Assembly: GCF_000296815.2 (NCBI RefSeq) | Contig: NZ_CAIT01000006.1 | Span: 1,246,777 to 1,310,776, forward strand | Reading direction: 5' to 3' | Length of the DNA stretch: 64,000 bases | DNA from: Fibrisoma limi BUZ 3 | Lineage (GTDB): Bacteria > Bacteroidota > Bacteroidia > Cytophagales > Spirosomataceae | In this document: one piece after another, positions 1 through 6,963 of the stretch | How positions within the stretch are numbered: position 1 is the stretch's first letter | Layout: each line of letters starts with the position of its first letter | Made by a program: the position numbers and the translations under genes | Notes under the pieces: model-generated | Databases searched by the model: none | What the model saw: only the letters and a program-made list of their open reading frames with translations | What the model was told of the DNA's origin: nothing

Positions 1-1032
1 TCATGGGGCAATCAGGGGTACTTCGACGGTGAAAAAATCGGGTGTTTCCTCGATCAGGACCGTATCGTGGCCCAGCAGTCGGTATTTCTGGGTAATCGTG
101 AGCAGGCCCTTCTTATCCGACGCTACGTCGGCCCGCGCTTTCCGTTGCAGATTATTCCGAACGACCAGCGTCGGATTACCGTGGCTGCGAATCGAGATTG
201 TCAGCGGCCGACTGGCCGATACGATATTATGCTTGACCGCATTCTCGACCAGCAGTTGCAGGGTTAATGGCGGAAGCCGGTAGGCCCGGTAGGCCGGATC
301 AATCCCTACGTCGACCCGCAGGCCTTCGTCAAAACGGGTTTTCAGCAGGTTCAGGTAAGCATGCGTGAAGGCCAGTTCGTCTTCGAGCAAAATAAGCGGC
401 TGTTCGTTGCTCTGAAGCAGGTACCGGTACACCTGTGCCAGATCGCCGATAAACTGCACCGCTTTGCTGTTTTCATTGGTTTTGACCAGCGCCTGCAGGG
501 TGTTCAGGCTGTTGAACAGAAAATGCGGCTGTACCTGCGTCCGGAGCAGACTCAACTGAATTTCGAGCTGCGTTCGCTGCAGTTCCTCCGCCTGTCGTTT
601 GGTTTGCAGCCAGTGGCGAAAAAAATAACGGGCTTCGTAGATGGATACAATGATGGTAAAATAAAACAGCCCCACACCGTACATGAATGGAATATCGCCG
701 GGCTCCCACGTAGCCGCGTCTGCGAATACGTAGTAACGAGTCAACAGGAGCCTGGCACCAACCAGCAGGGCTGTTACGGGTATCCCTACAACGCCCAGCC
801 AGATAAGCCGCTGATTCGTACGTTCCAGACCGGCATACCGACGCTGTGCCAGCAGAACCAGCCACCGAATGACAAACCACGACAGGTACAGCGTAAAGAT
901 ACCGTAGGTTATGAAGCGCCACTGGCTGATCTCCGAACTGATCAGGGTCGATATATTAAAAAAGACCGTAGCTACCGCCCAGAGAACCAGCGGCCCCAGG
1001 ATACGTAATGTTCGATCATTCAACGAATTCAT
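1..1032 (-). CDS. LytS/YehU-type sensor histidine kinase
   Basis: Membrane sensor kinase of the His_kinase (PF06580) type that normally phosphorylates a LytTR response regulator. The N-terminal half holds several hydrophobic membrane segments, followed by a short coiled stretch and the phosphoacceptor motif QPHFLFNSLNTLQ, then an HATPase region with the N-box LVENAVKHN. The frame is open to 1113, but I chose the ATG at 1032 because the 27 residues upstream are polar and unlike a kinase N-terminus, and the first transmembrane helix begins soon after this Met. The stop is at bases 1-3, so a partner LytTR regulator, usual just downstream, would lie outside the window. Two complete pairs of this type occur later (39070-41014 and 53207-55035). 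The signal sensed cannot be read from sequence. Confidence 0.88.
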   Translation of the reverse strand: MNSLNDRTLRILGPLVLWAVATVFFNISTLISSEISQWRFITYGIFTLYLSWFVIRWLVLLAQRRYAGLERTNQRLIWLGVVGIPVTALLVGARLLLTRYYVFADAATWEPGDIPFMYGVGLFYFTIIVSIYEARYFFRHWLQTKRQAEELQRTQLEIQLSLLRTQVQPHFLFNSLNTLQALVKTNENSKAVQFIGDLAQVYRYLLQSNEQPLILLEDELAFTHAYLNLLKTRFDEGLRVDVGIDPAYRAYRLPPLTLQLLVENAVKHNIVSASRPLTISIRSHGNPTLVVRNNLQRKARADVASDKKGLLTITQKYRLLGHDTVLIEETPDFFTVEVPLIAP

Positions 1033-1208
1033 ACAGCGTCGGCTAACAAATAGAGCCCGTCCCTGCGGATTCGCTGCTGTCTGAGTGCGCGTTCCGGAAC
1101 GTTGGCTCGTCAAAGCTACATAACCCGTGGCGGTTACGACACGCAGCGCGTTTAAAGCGTCGGAAATCTGTTGCGAATCGTACGAACGATGGCTTGATCA
1201 GCGTACTG

Positions 1209-1240
1209 TAAAAAAAGCGGCAATCCTGCCGGATTGCCGC
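1209..1240 (-). terminator. Rho-independent terminator
   Basis: Perfect 10-bp stem (1217-1226 with 1231-1240, GCGGCAATCC arm) around a 4-base loop, followed on the minus strand by a run of seven T residues. It lies 26 bases past the stop of the 1266-1691 gene, so it ends that transcript. Confidence 0.8.
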
Positions 1241-1265
1241 CTGTGAATGGAAGGACTCGGGTGGC

Positions 1266-1691
1266 TTAGTTCAAGCTGATCAGGCGCGTTGCCGGTACCG
1301 GCTGTGCAATCTCAAAGTTGTGTTTGGTTTCATTGGCTTTGTTCTGCACCACGATCCGGAATTTACCGGCGGGCAATTGCGCTACGTTGAATTTAACGTG
1401 GTAGGCCCCCGCTTTGCGGTTCGTCACCTGCGTAGCCAGTACGTTACCCTCTTCGTCGAGCACCTGCACGTATGAGCGCTCACCGGCAGGTTGATCAACG
1501 ATAACGTTCACGACGGCTGCTGATTTAGACGGGAAGATCATCGACCGGACAGCCGCCGGGGCCGTCGGGTTTGTCAGCGCAGGATCATTCATCGGCCGGG
1601 CGTTAGCCGCTTCGGCAGTCAGAAACAGGATGGCACCAAAAGCACCTAACAGGATGAGGGCCAATAACGCAGATTTCAGGAAGGTTTTCAT
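1266..1691 (-). CDS. Small secreted beta-rich protein, unknown function
   Basis: 141 residues with a classical signal peptide: Lys near the N-terminus, a hydrophobic core at about 8-26 and a likely cut after the AEAANA region. The mature part, about residues 60-130, is predicted beta-rich, with the cadence VLDEEGNVL...GAYHVKFNVAQLPAGKFRIVV. This resembles the Ig-like C-terminal modules of Bacteroidota exported proteins, including type IX sorting domains. It ends in NFEIAQPVPATRLISLN, however, not in a recognisable sorting tail. It is transcribed alone, with a terminator just downstream and a -7 box upstream at 1736-1743. I do not recognise a specific family; periplasmic or surface location is inferred. 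Confidence 0.75.
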   Translation of the reverse strand: MKTFLKSALLALILLGAFGAILFLTAEAANARPMNDPALTNPTAPAAVRSMIFPSKSAAVVNVIVDQPAGERSYVQVLDEEGNVLATQVTNRKAGAYHVKFNVAQLPAGKFRIVVQNKANETKHNFEIAQPVPATRLISLN

Positions 1692-1735
1692 TGTATTTGT
1701 TGTTTGGTTGTGTGTGTTGTTTGCTGTTTACGATT

Positions 1736-1743
1736 CAAAGGTA
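1736..1743 (-). promoter_or_regulatory. Candidate -7 promoter box (TACCTTTG)
   Basis: On the minus strand reads TACCTTTG, an exact match to the Bacteroidota sigma-ABfr -7 consensus TAnnTTTG, 45 bases before the ATG at 1691. No clear -33 TTTG is seen. Confidence 0.5.
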
Positions 1744-1966
1744 GCGCTACGTAAGGCACTCATTCATAGGGATATTGTTGAGTCGGTCAGAATTCCGTAC
1801 GAAGTGTTGTAAAGAGGGGCTGAATGGTAAATAGCCCGCATCAGGGAGGGTGTATCCGGCAGAAAGAGCCAGTGTCCGTAGCAGGAATGTTGCCAGCCAA
1901 CTGCTTTTCTGCGGAATAAGTGACGTAAATTTAGTTGCCCGGCGTAGGCTTCGTCCCTAAAGCACC

Positions 1967-3121
1967 ATGACTCAGACCCTACTCTTTACCATTCTTTTGT
2001 TCGCAGCGGCTATTTGCGAAGGCCAACGCGGGAACATCACCAACGAATCATTTCCTCACCCTTCCCTTGAGCTGCGGGTACCTTGTCAGCCGTCGCCGGT
2101 ACGTATTCAGGGGGAAACTACGCTTTACTATGAACTGCACCTGACCAACCGATCCGCTCAGGCCATCCGACTACATAAGATTGAAGTCCTTAGTCCACCC
2201 AACGTTCTCTCTGTCTACCAGCCGGATGCCCTTCGAAACCGGCTCAGTATGACTGACCATCGTTCGGATACGTCCGAAGTAATCAGTCTTGTGCCTGATA
2301 GGCCGGCGATACTTTATGTGGAGTTGGTATTGAAAGGCAAGCCCTTACCTTCGGAACTGAACCACAGGATTTCATACGCAGTCAATTCGCCAACTGGTCT
2401 GCAAAACGGAGCGATGCAGGGGGGCGTCGTCAAGCCCGAAACGCATGCCCCGCTTATCCTGGGACCTCCTTTGCGGGGTGGTCCCTGGGCTGCGGTTTAC
2501 AATCCGTTCTGGAAGCGGGGCCACCGTCGGGTCTTGTATTCAAAAAATGGGACAGAACGAATTCCGGGGCGGTTTGCTATCGATTTTATCAAACTTAATA
2601 AAGATGGACAGCAAACGGTCGGCGATCAGGACTCCATTGTGCACTGGTACGGGTACGATCAGCCTGTTCTGGCCGTCGCCGATGGAACTATAAGTTCGGT
2701 ACGGAACGACTTCTCCGAAAGTGTAACCTTATCAAAACATCCAGCCTATCCGGCCGAATCAGCCACGGGTAACTACATCTCCCTGCAAATTGCGCCGGAT
2801 CGGTACGTATTTTACGAACACTTGAAACCGGGGGGTATTCAGGTTAAACCGGGTCAAATGGTAAAAAAGGGGACTGTTATTGCCAGGGTTGGTTTCACCG
2901 GACAAACAACAGGCCCTCATTTACACCTACATGTTGCCGACAACGACTCACCATTGGGAGCCGAAGGTGTTCCCTTTGTCTTTGACCATTTTAGACTGTT
3001 GGGAGAATACGAGGACTTCACTACGTTTGGCAAATCGCGCTGGCAACCCCCGAGCCCCCAGCAAAACACAGATATTCATCAGGAACGCCCCGGGCCTAAT
3101 CAGGTTATTCAGTTCAATTGA
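1967..3121 (+). CDS. Secreted M23 (LytM-type) peptidase
   Basis: 384 residues with an N-terminal signal peptide (cleavage near AAAICEGQ), an Ig-like beta region (about 30-150) and a C-terminal M23 domain. The second zinc/catalytic motif HLHLHVAD is clear, as are the core strands around PVLAVADGTI and GNYISLQI. M23 enzymes cut peptide cross-links in peptidoglycan, so a periplasmic wall-remodelling role is likely. Odd point: the first zinc-ligand motif, normally HxxxD, reads RFAID, so the first His is Arg. A nearby GHRR segment might supply the ligand, and I recall other Bacteroidota members with a similar QRFAID pattern, so this may be a subfamily trait. Transcribed alone; a weak TAAATTTA box lies at 1926-1933. 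Confidence 0.85.
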   Translation: MTQTLLFTILLFAAAICEGQRGNITNESFPHPSLELRVPCQPSPVRIQGETTLYYELHLTNRSAQAIRLHKIEVLSPPNVLSVYQPDALRNRLSMTDHRSDTSEVISLVPDRPAILYVELVLKGKPLPSELNHRISYAVNSPTGLQNGAMQGGVVKPETHAPLILGPPLRGGPWAAVYNPFWKRGHRRVLYSKNGTERIPGRFAIDFIKLNKDGQQTVGDQDSIVHWYGYDQPVLAVADGTISSVRNDFSESVTLSKHPAYPAESATGNYISLQIAPDRYVFYEHLKPGGIQVKPGQMVKKGTVIARVGFTGQTTGPHLHLHVADNDSPLGAEGVPFVFDHFRLLGEYEDFTTFGKSRWQPPSPQQNTDIHQERPGPNQVIQFN

Positions 3122-3155
3122 TACCTGCAACGTTCACAAGTCGTAAAAATTCAGC

Positions 3156-3845
3156 TTACACCCCTAGTCGCAGCTCTACCGCTAAGCCAAAGCCGACATG
3201 CCAGAGGGCATAGTGTCCCAGCCGGATCGACAGCCCGGCCAGGAAACCGTAGCGTCGGAAGAAAATGGCCTGTAGCAAGTTCATGGCGTAGCCCGTACCG
3301 AAGCTGTAGATGATCAGCCCCGGCGAGTCGGTGATAAGCTGCTCCAGGGGCTCCACGAGCGACGTCAGCCCGGCCAGTACCCAGAACAACCGTTCGTTTT
3401 TTTGGTCATGAAGCAGAAATCGCCCAATCAGCCACATCAGCAACGGAATTGGAATGAGCCGGTACAGGCAGTCGGTGTAGAGCGCCCCTGATCCGTAGAG
3501 CAGAATCGAGTACGGAAACGGCTGCATGAAGGGCGTCAGCGACGTAACGGGCTGCGGGTGCATCACCAGTTTGTACATCAGCAGGTCGGCGAGACCAAAC
3601 CCTAACCCGATCAGCAGCGGACGACCGAACCGTTGCCAGCCGCTCACGCGGGCATCCAGCAGATCGGCAAACCCAGTCCGGGGTGCCAGCCAGATCCCCA
3701 GTCCACCTAGCGCAACCAGCAGTACCCCATCGACGCCGAACAGGCGGATAGCCGGAGCCGTCAGGGTAGAACCGATCAGGGCCGTAACGACCGTCAGCAG
3801 AATAAAGGCGGCATACAGTCTGAGGGAAGCAGGCGACGTTTTCAT
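3156..3845 (-). CDS. Polytopic membrane protein, possibly degenerate CPBP-like
   Basis: 229 residues with six or seven hydrophobic segments. The C-terminal part (LSIRLGHYALWHVGFGLAVE) and the central YTDCLYRLIPIPLLMW segment echo the layout of CPBP intramembrane proteases. The catalytic EExxxR is absent: YTDCLYR stands where E-E-R would be, so proteolysis is doubtful. The start overlaps the stop of the upstream serine hydrolase gene by 4 bases (3842-3845), so it is translationally coupled and is the last gene of a three-gene operon starting at 5610. The family link is tentative. Confidence 0.6.
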   Translation of the reverse strand: MKTSPASLRLYAAFILLTVVTALIGSTLTAPAIRLFGVDGVLLVALGGLGIWLAPRTGFADLLDARVSGWQRFGRPLLIGLGFGLADLLMYKLVMHPQPVTSLTPFMQPFPYSILLYGSGALYTDCLYRLIPIPLLMWLIGRFLLHDQKNERLFWVLAGLTSLVEPLEQLITDSPGLIIYSFGTGYAMNLLQAIFFRRYGFLAGLSIRLGHYALWHVGFGLAVELRLGV

Positions 3846-4987
3846 GGCATTACACGATCCATCAGGCTCTTGTCGGAGCCGTTACCGTTGTTTTTATAAA
3901 GGACAAATATCCCCTTGTTTTTCGGAAAGAACAGCAAATTGGCCTCTATACCCACCGACCCACCATTGTGGCCGTAGGCGGTTCCCAACCCCGTTTTCCA
4001 GTGCTCTACGCCCAGACCATACTCGCAATCGCCGTTGGGGCAGGTCGGCAGTAACGTGGGCTTGATCATCTCCGACAGAGCGCTTTCGGTCAGCAGCTTC
4101 CCGTTGAACAGCGCGTCGGCAAACGTGGCCAGGTCAGCGGCCGTCGAGATAATACCGCCGTCGGCTTCTCCATCGCTGTCGGCCCGATCCCAGTGGCTCA
4201 CGTCGTATAACCGGCCATTTCCGTAGAGATCAGCGTAACCCCGGACGACGTTGCGATCATCACGCACCTCCAGATACGTATCGTTCATGCCCAGCGGCCT
4301 GAAAATCCAGTCATCCAATACGTCATGCAGCCGCTGTCCGGTTTTCTGCTCGATAATCTGCCCCAGCAGCCAGTAGTTAGCGTTGCTGTAGCTCCAGCCG
4401 CTACCGGGTGCAAAGTGTAACGACTTGCCGTACACGTACTTCGTCAGTAACTGCCCGGTCGTCAGGCTGAAGCGCTCCTGGTAATCATCGACAATAGACA
4501 ACTGATAGGCAATGCTTTCGTTGGGCGGATCAACGATACCACTGGTGTGCGACAGCAGGTGCCGGAGGGTAATCTGATCGGCCTGGGGAATCCGATCTGC
4601 TGTACCGGGCAGCAGCGTAGCCAGCCGGTCATCGAACCGCAGCTTACCCTGCTCCTGTAACTTCAGCGCGGCCACCGCCACAAACATCTTGGTAATGCTA
4701 CCCACGCGAAACTGGTCACAGACTTGTATGTCCGTCTGGTGTTCCAGATTCGACTTGCCGACGGCCCCGATCCAGCGCGGTTCGCCTGGCTTCTGAATCA
4801 GCAGGATACTACCCGGCGCGTTCGATTTCTGGCGGTATTGTTGCAATTCGGTCAGGTAGGTCTGGTGGCGGGGATGGTTCGCATACGAAACCGGCGAACA
4901 GGGTTCCGTTGGGCTTTGTGGTACGTCCAGCGGCTCACAACCAACGAGCAGGGCGAGCAGCGATGCAAATACGTATGTTGTTTTCAT
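3842..4987 (-). CDS. Beta-lactamase-fold serine hydrolase lipoprotein (class C / DD-peptidase-like)
   Basis: 381 residues. The N-terminus carries a lipobox (ALLVGC, Cys17), so it is probably an outer-membrane or periplasmic lipoprotein. The penicillin-binding fold motifs are present: SITK (the SxxK nucleophile and base, in GSITKMFVA), the YSN triad in WSYSNANYWLLG, and a C-terminal HNGG standing in for KTG. Family members are DD-carboxypeptidases, esterases or beta-lactamases; which substrate applies cannot be told from sequence. It lies 14 bases after the outer-membrane protein gene at 5002-5610 and overlaps the next membrane-protein gene, so the three form an operon. Confidence 0.88.
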   Translation of the reverse strand: MKTTYVFASLLALLVGCEPLDVPQSPTEPCSPVSYANHPRHQTYLTELQQYRQKSNAPGSILLIQKPGEPRWIGAVGKSNLEHQTDIQVCDQFRVGSITKMFVAVAALKLQEQGKLRFDDRLATLLPGTADRIPQADQITLRHLLSHTSGIVDPPNESIAYQLSIVDDYQERFSLTTGQLLTKYVYGKSLHFAPGSGWSYSNANYWLLGQIIEQKTGQRLHDVLDDWIFRPLGMNDTYLEVRDDRNVVRGYADLYGNGRLYDVSHWDRADSDGEADGGIISTAADLATFADALFNGKLLTESALSEMIKPTLLPTCPNGDCEYGLGVEHWKTGLGTAYGHNGGSVGIEANLLFFPKNKGIFVLYKNNGNGSDKSLMDRVMP

Positions 4988-5001
4988 CAGGTCGTTCGGA
5001 A

Positions 5002-5610
5002 TTAAGGGTGGACCAAAAAGCGCGTGCCGATGTGGAAAGCCGAATGCGGCAGCACAGGAACGCCCCGGTTGCTGAAGGGCGTCTCGCCAAACAGTTCGTA
5101 CCGGGCGAACACACTAACCGGTGTTTCCGACTGTGGCCGGAAACGATAGCCAACGCCCGCACTGACGGAAGGCATAACCCGAACCAGAAACCGGGAAGCG
5201 GGTTTGTAATCGCCGGTTTCGGTACGCTGATAACTGCGTAGCTGCTGCGACAGGCCAAGTCCACCTACACCGATAAAACCCTCGGCGTATAGGTTGCCGA
5301 TGAATTTCCGGTAGCCGAACTCGGTGTTCAGGTACAGCCCACTGTGGACGTTCCGGTGGTGGTAGAAACCGACGTTCAGCGTTTGAATCAGTTGGGAACC
5401 GGGGCGATTGCGGTAATAAAACTCGGTACCGATGCGCACACCAACATTGGGTTTACGCAGAAAACCGCGGAACGTTGGCAGACTGACTGATTCTGAAAAT
5501 ACGGAAACCGTCAGTGGTCGCGATGCGGGTGGTGATGACCGATCCTGGGCTATGCCTGTCTGGGCGGCCAGAAGTACCGGCACCAACGTGAGCTTGCTAA
5601 AGATGTTCAT
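5002..5610 (-). CDS. Predicted outer-membrane beta-barrel protein
   Basis: The frame is open to 5766, but the real start is taken at 5610 (MNIFSKLTLVPVLLAAQTGIAQ). This gives a clean signal peptide, and a -7 box (5632-5639) lies just upstream. The mature protein, about 180 residues, has alternating aromatic strands (VGVRIGTEFYYRN, TLNVGFYHHRN, LNTEFGYRKF, SVSAGVGYRF, SVFARYELFG) and ends in TRFLVHP, as expected of a small 8-10-stranded outer-membrane barrel. No specific family is recognised. It is the first gene of the operon with the serine hydrolase and the membrane protein downstream. Confidence 0.7.
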   Translation of the reverse strand: MNIFSKLTLVPVLLAAQTGIAQDRSSPPASRPLTVSVFSESVSLPTFRGFLRKPNVGVRIGTEFYYRNRPGSQLIQTLNVGFYHHRNVHSGLYLNTEFGYRKFIGNLYAEGFIGVGGLGLSQQLRSYQRTETGDYKPASRFLVRVMPSVSAGVGYRFRPQSETPVSVFARYELFGETPFSNRGVPVLPHSAFHIGTRFLVHP

Positions 5611-5631
5611 GGTAGTTGTTGGTTGTTCGGC

Positions 5632-5639
5632 CAAAACTA
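5632..5639 (-). promoter_or_regulatory. Candidate -7 promoter box (TAGTTTTG)
   Basis: Exact TAnnTTTG match on the minus strand, 21 bases before the start chosen at 5610. It supports that start and suggests this three-gene operon has its own promoter, separate from the cco genes upstream. Confidence 0.5.
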
Positions 5640-5766
5640 AGCCCCAGCCTGCCGAAGCGGACCGGGGCTCGTTTGAATCGGCGGAAATGAAACGCGAACC
5701 GTCCGGTTTTTCACCTGAACAGTTGCCCGCGGAAAGGGCATCGAAAACAACCCCTTGCACGTTCAC

Positions 5767-6465
5767 CTACCCATGACAAAGCGGAATTTCCTTCACATCG
5801 TCAACCGGGCCGTGCTGAATTGTCGGATACACACCCAGGCCCCGAATCAGCAGCCACGTACCCAGCAGTACTGTAACAACCGGCAGTACCCGGCTGAATT
5901 GCCGACGTAGCGGCAGCGACAGATAAGCCGTCAGTACCCGAACGCCGAGCAGGGCAGGCAATGTACCCAGGCCAAAGCTGATCATGTAGCTCATTCCTGC
6001 CAGTGGATGGGAGGTGGCCAACGTACCGGCCAGCGCTACGTACACAAAGCCACAGGGCAGCAGGCCGTTCAGAAAGCCCATGACCAGCCAGGCACCCGGT
6101 TTAGGCTGAGTAAGGAGCCGCCCTAGGGCAGACGACAAACCGGTCCGTTGCGGCATCCACCGGCTCAGTGGGCTGCTGGTTGTACCTGTCAGCCCCCAGA
6201 CCACCAAAAGCAATCCGGCCCCGATGGAAACGGGTCGTTGCAGACTGATCAGTAGTAAACCCTGCCCCAACAAACCAAATACGGCCCCCAAACCGGCGTA
6301 GGCCCCAATTCGACCGGCGTGGTACATCAGGAGTCCCCACGGGCGTTGCCAACGGGGTAAGCGGCCCAGCGGCAAGGCCATGGCCAGCGGGCCACACATA
6401 CCGACGCAGTGCAGACTACCGGCCAGGCCAGTCATGAAAGCCGCGGTCCACCAGAGGGTATTCAT
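5767..6465 (-). CDS. TauE/SafE-like membrane protein of the cbb3 operon
   Basis: 232 residues, about six transmembrane helices, starting MNTLWWTAAFMTGLAGSLHC. The GSLHCVGMCGP motif in the first helix region is the signature of the cytochrome-oxidase-associated branch of the TauE/SafE (DsbD-2-like) family, and a second glycine/cysteine-rich helix follows (LNGLLPCGFVY). Its place as the last gene of the cco cluster, directly after ccoH with a 4-base overlap (6462-6465), is the usual Bacteroidota arrangement and suggests a role in copper handling or oxidase maturation in the inner membrane. The exact cargo is not established by the sequence. Confidence 0.85.
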   Translation of the reverse strand: MNTLWWTAAFMTGLAGSLHCVGMCGPLAMALPLGRLPRWQRPWGLLMYHAGRIGAYAGLGAVFGLLGQGLLLISLQRPVSIGAGLLLVVWGLTGTTSSPLSRWMPQRTGLSSALGRLLTQPKPGAWLVMGFLNGLLPCGFVYVALAGTLATSHPLAGMSYMISFGLGTLPALLGVRVLTAYLSLPLRRQFSRVLPVVTVLLGTWLLIRGLGVYPTIQHGPVDDVKEIPLCHG

Positions 6466-6890
6466 AAGAACAAGTCTTTTTCGGCGTAGTATTCCTGCTC
6501 ACCGTCTGACCACGTAATCTGTATGCGCCAGTAGCCTTTGGCCAGCGAAGCCGTTGAAACCGCCCGCCCGTTCGATGCATGATCGGCAATCGGTACGCTA
6601 ACGTCCAAGCGTCGGTCGGCCGGGCGGTAGAACGTTACGATGCCCCTGCGGCTTGATGCCGGAAGTTTAACAATAACCTGCTGCCATTGAGGCTGATACG
6701 TGATGGCCGTATCTGTGTTCCACGTAGCCGCATTGTTAATCCGGTTGATCTGCCGCTGAAAGTTCAGTTCGTCCTGGTAGTAATCGTCGCGGACGAGATC
6801 CACCCGCTGACGACTCATCAGAAACACCATGCTGCCAATAAAGCCGGCAAACAGGATGAAGGTTAGTACTATGCTTTTTCCCCAGTTCAT
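6462..6890 (-). CDS. ccoH: FixH/CcoH family cbb3 oxidase assembly protein
   Basis: 142 residues. One N-terminal transmembrane helix (about 7-27) is followed by the family signature DLVRDDYYQDELNFQRQI and a periplasmic beta-sandwich domain ending in EQEYYAEKDLFL. FixH/CcoH proteins are single-span inner-membrane factors needed for stable cbb3 oxidase assembly. It lies between ccoG and the TauE/SafE-like gene, overlapping the latter by 4 bases. The gap to ccoG (6891-6960) holds an octamer repeat and a 15-bp inverted repeat. Confidence 0.9.
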   Translation of the reverse strand: MNWGKSIVLTFILFAGFIGSMVFLMSRQRVDLVRDDYYQDELNFQRQINRINNAATWNTDTAITYQPQWQQVIVKLPASSRRGIVTFYRPADRRLDVSVPIADHASNGRAVSTASLAKGYWRIQITWSDGEQEYYAEKDLFL

Positions 6891-6900
6891 TGGTTTAAAG

Positions 6901-6963
6901 AGCGAATGAGTGAATGAGCGAAAGAGTGAATGTTTGGTAGAGTATGGATCACTCTTTCGCTCA
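6901..6963. repeat. Octamer tandem repeat with 15-bp inverted repeat in the cco operon
   Basis: About four imperfect 8-mers (AGCGAATG, AGTGAATG, AGCGAAAG, AGTGAATG) at 6901-6932. Overlapping them is a perfect 15-bp inverted repeat (6915-6929 with 6949-6963, arm TGAGCGAAAGAGTGA, 19-base loop) whose right arm includes the ccoG stop codon. It could form a hairpin in the ccoG-ccoH spacer mRNA. Confidence 0.75.

Noticed and set aside
361-1008. 215-residue plus-strand frame
   Set aside because: Antisense to the LytS-type kinase, with composition typical of a shadow frame.
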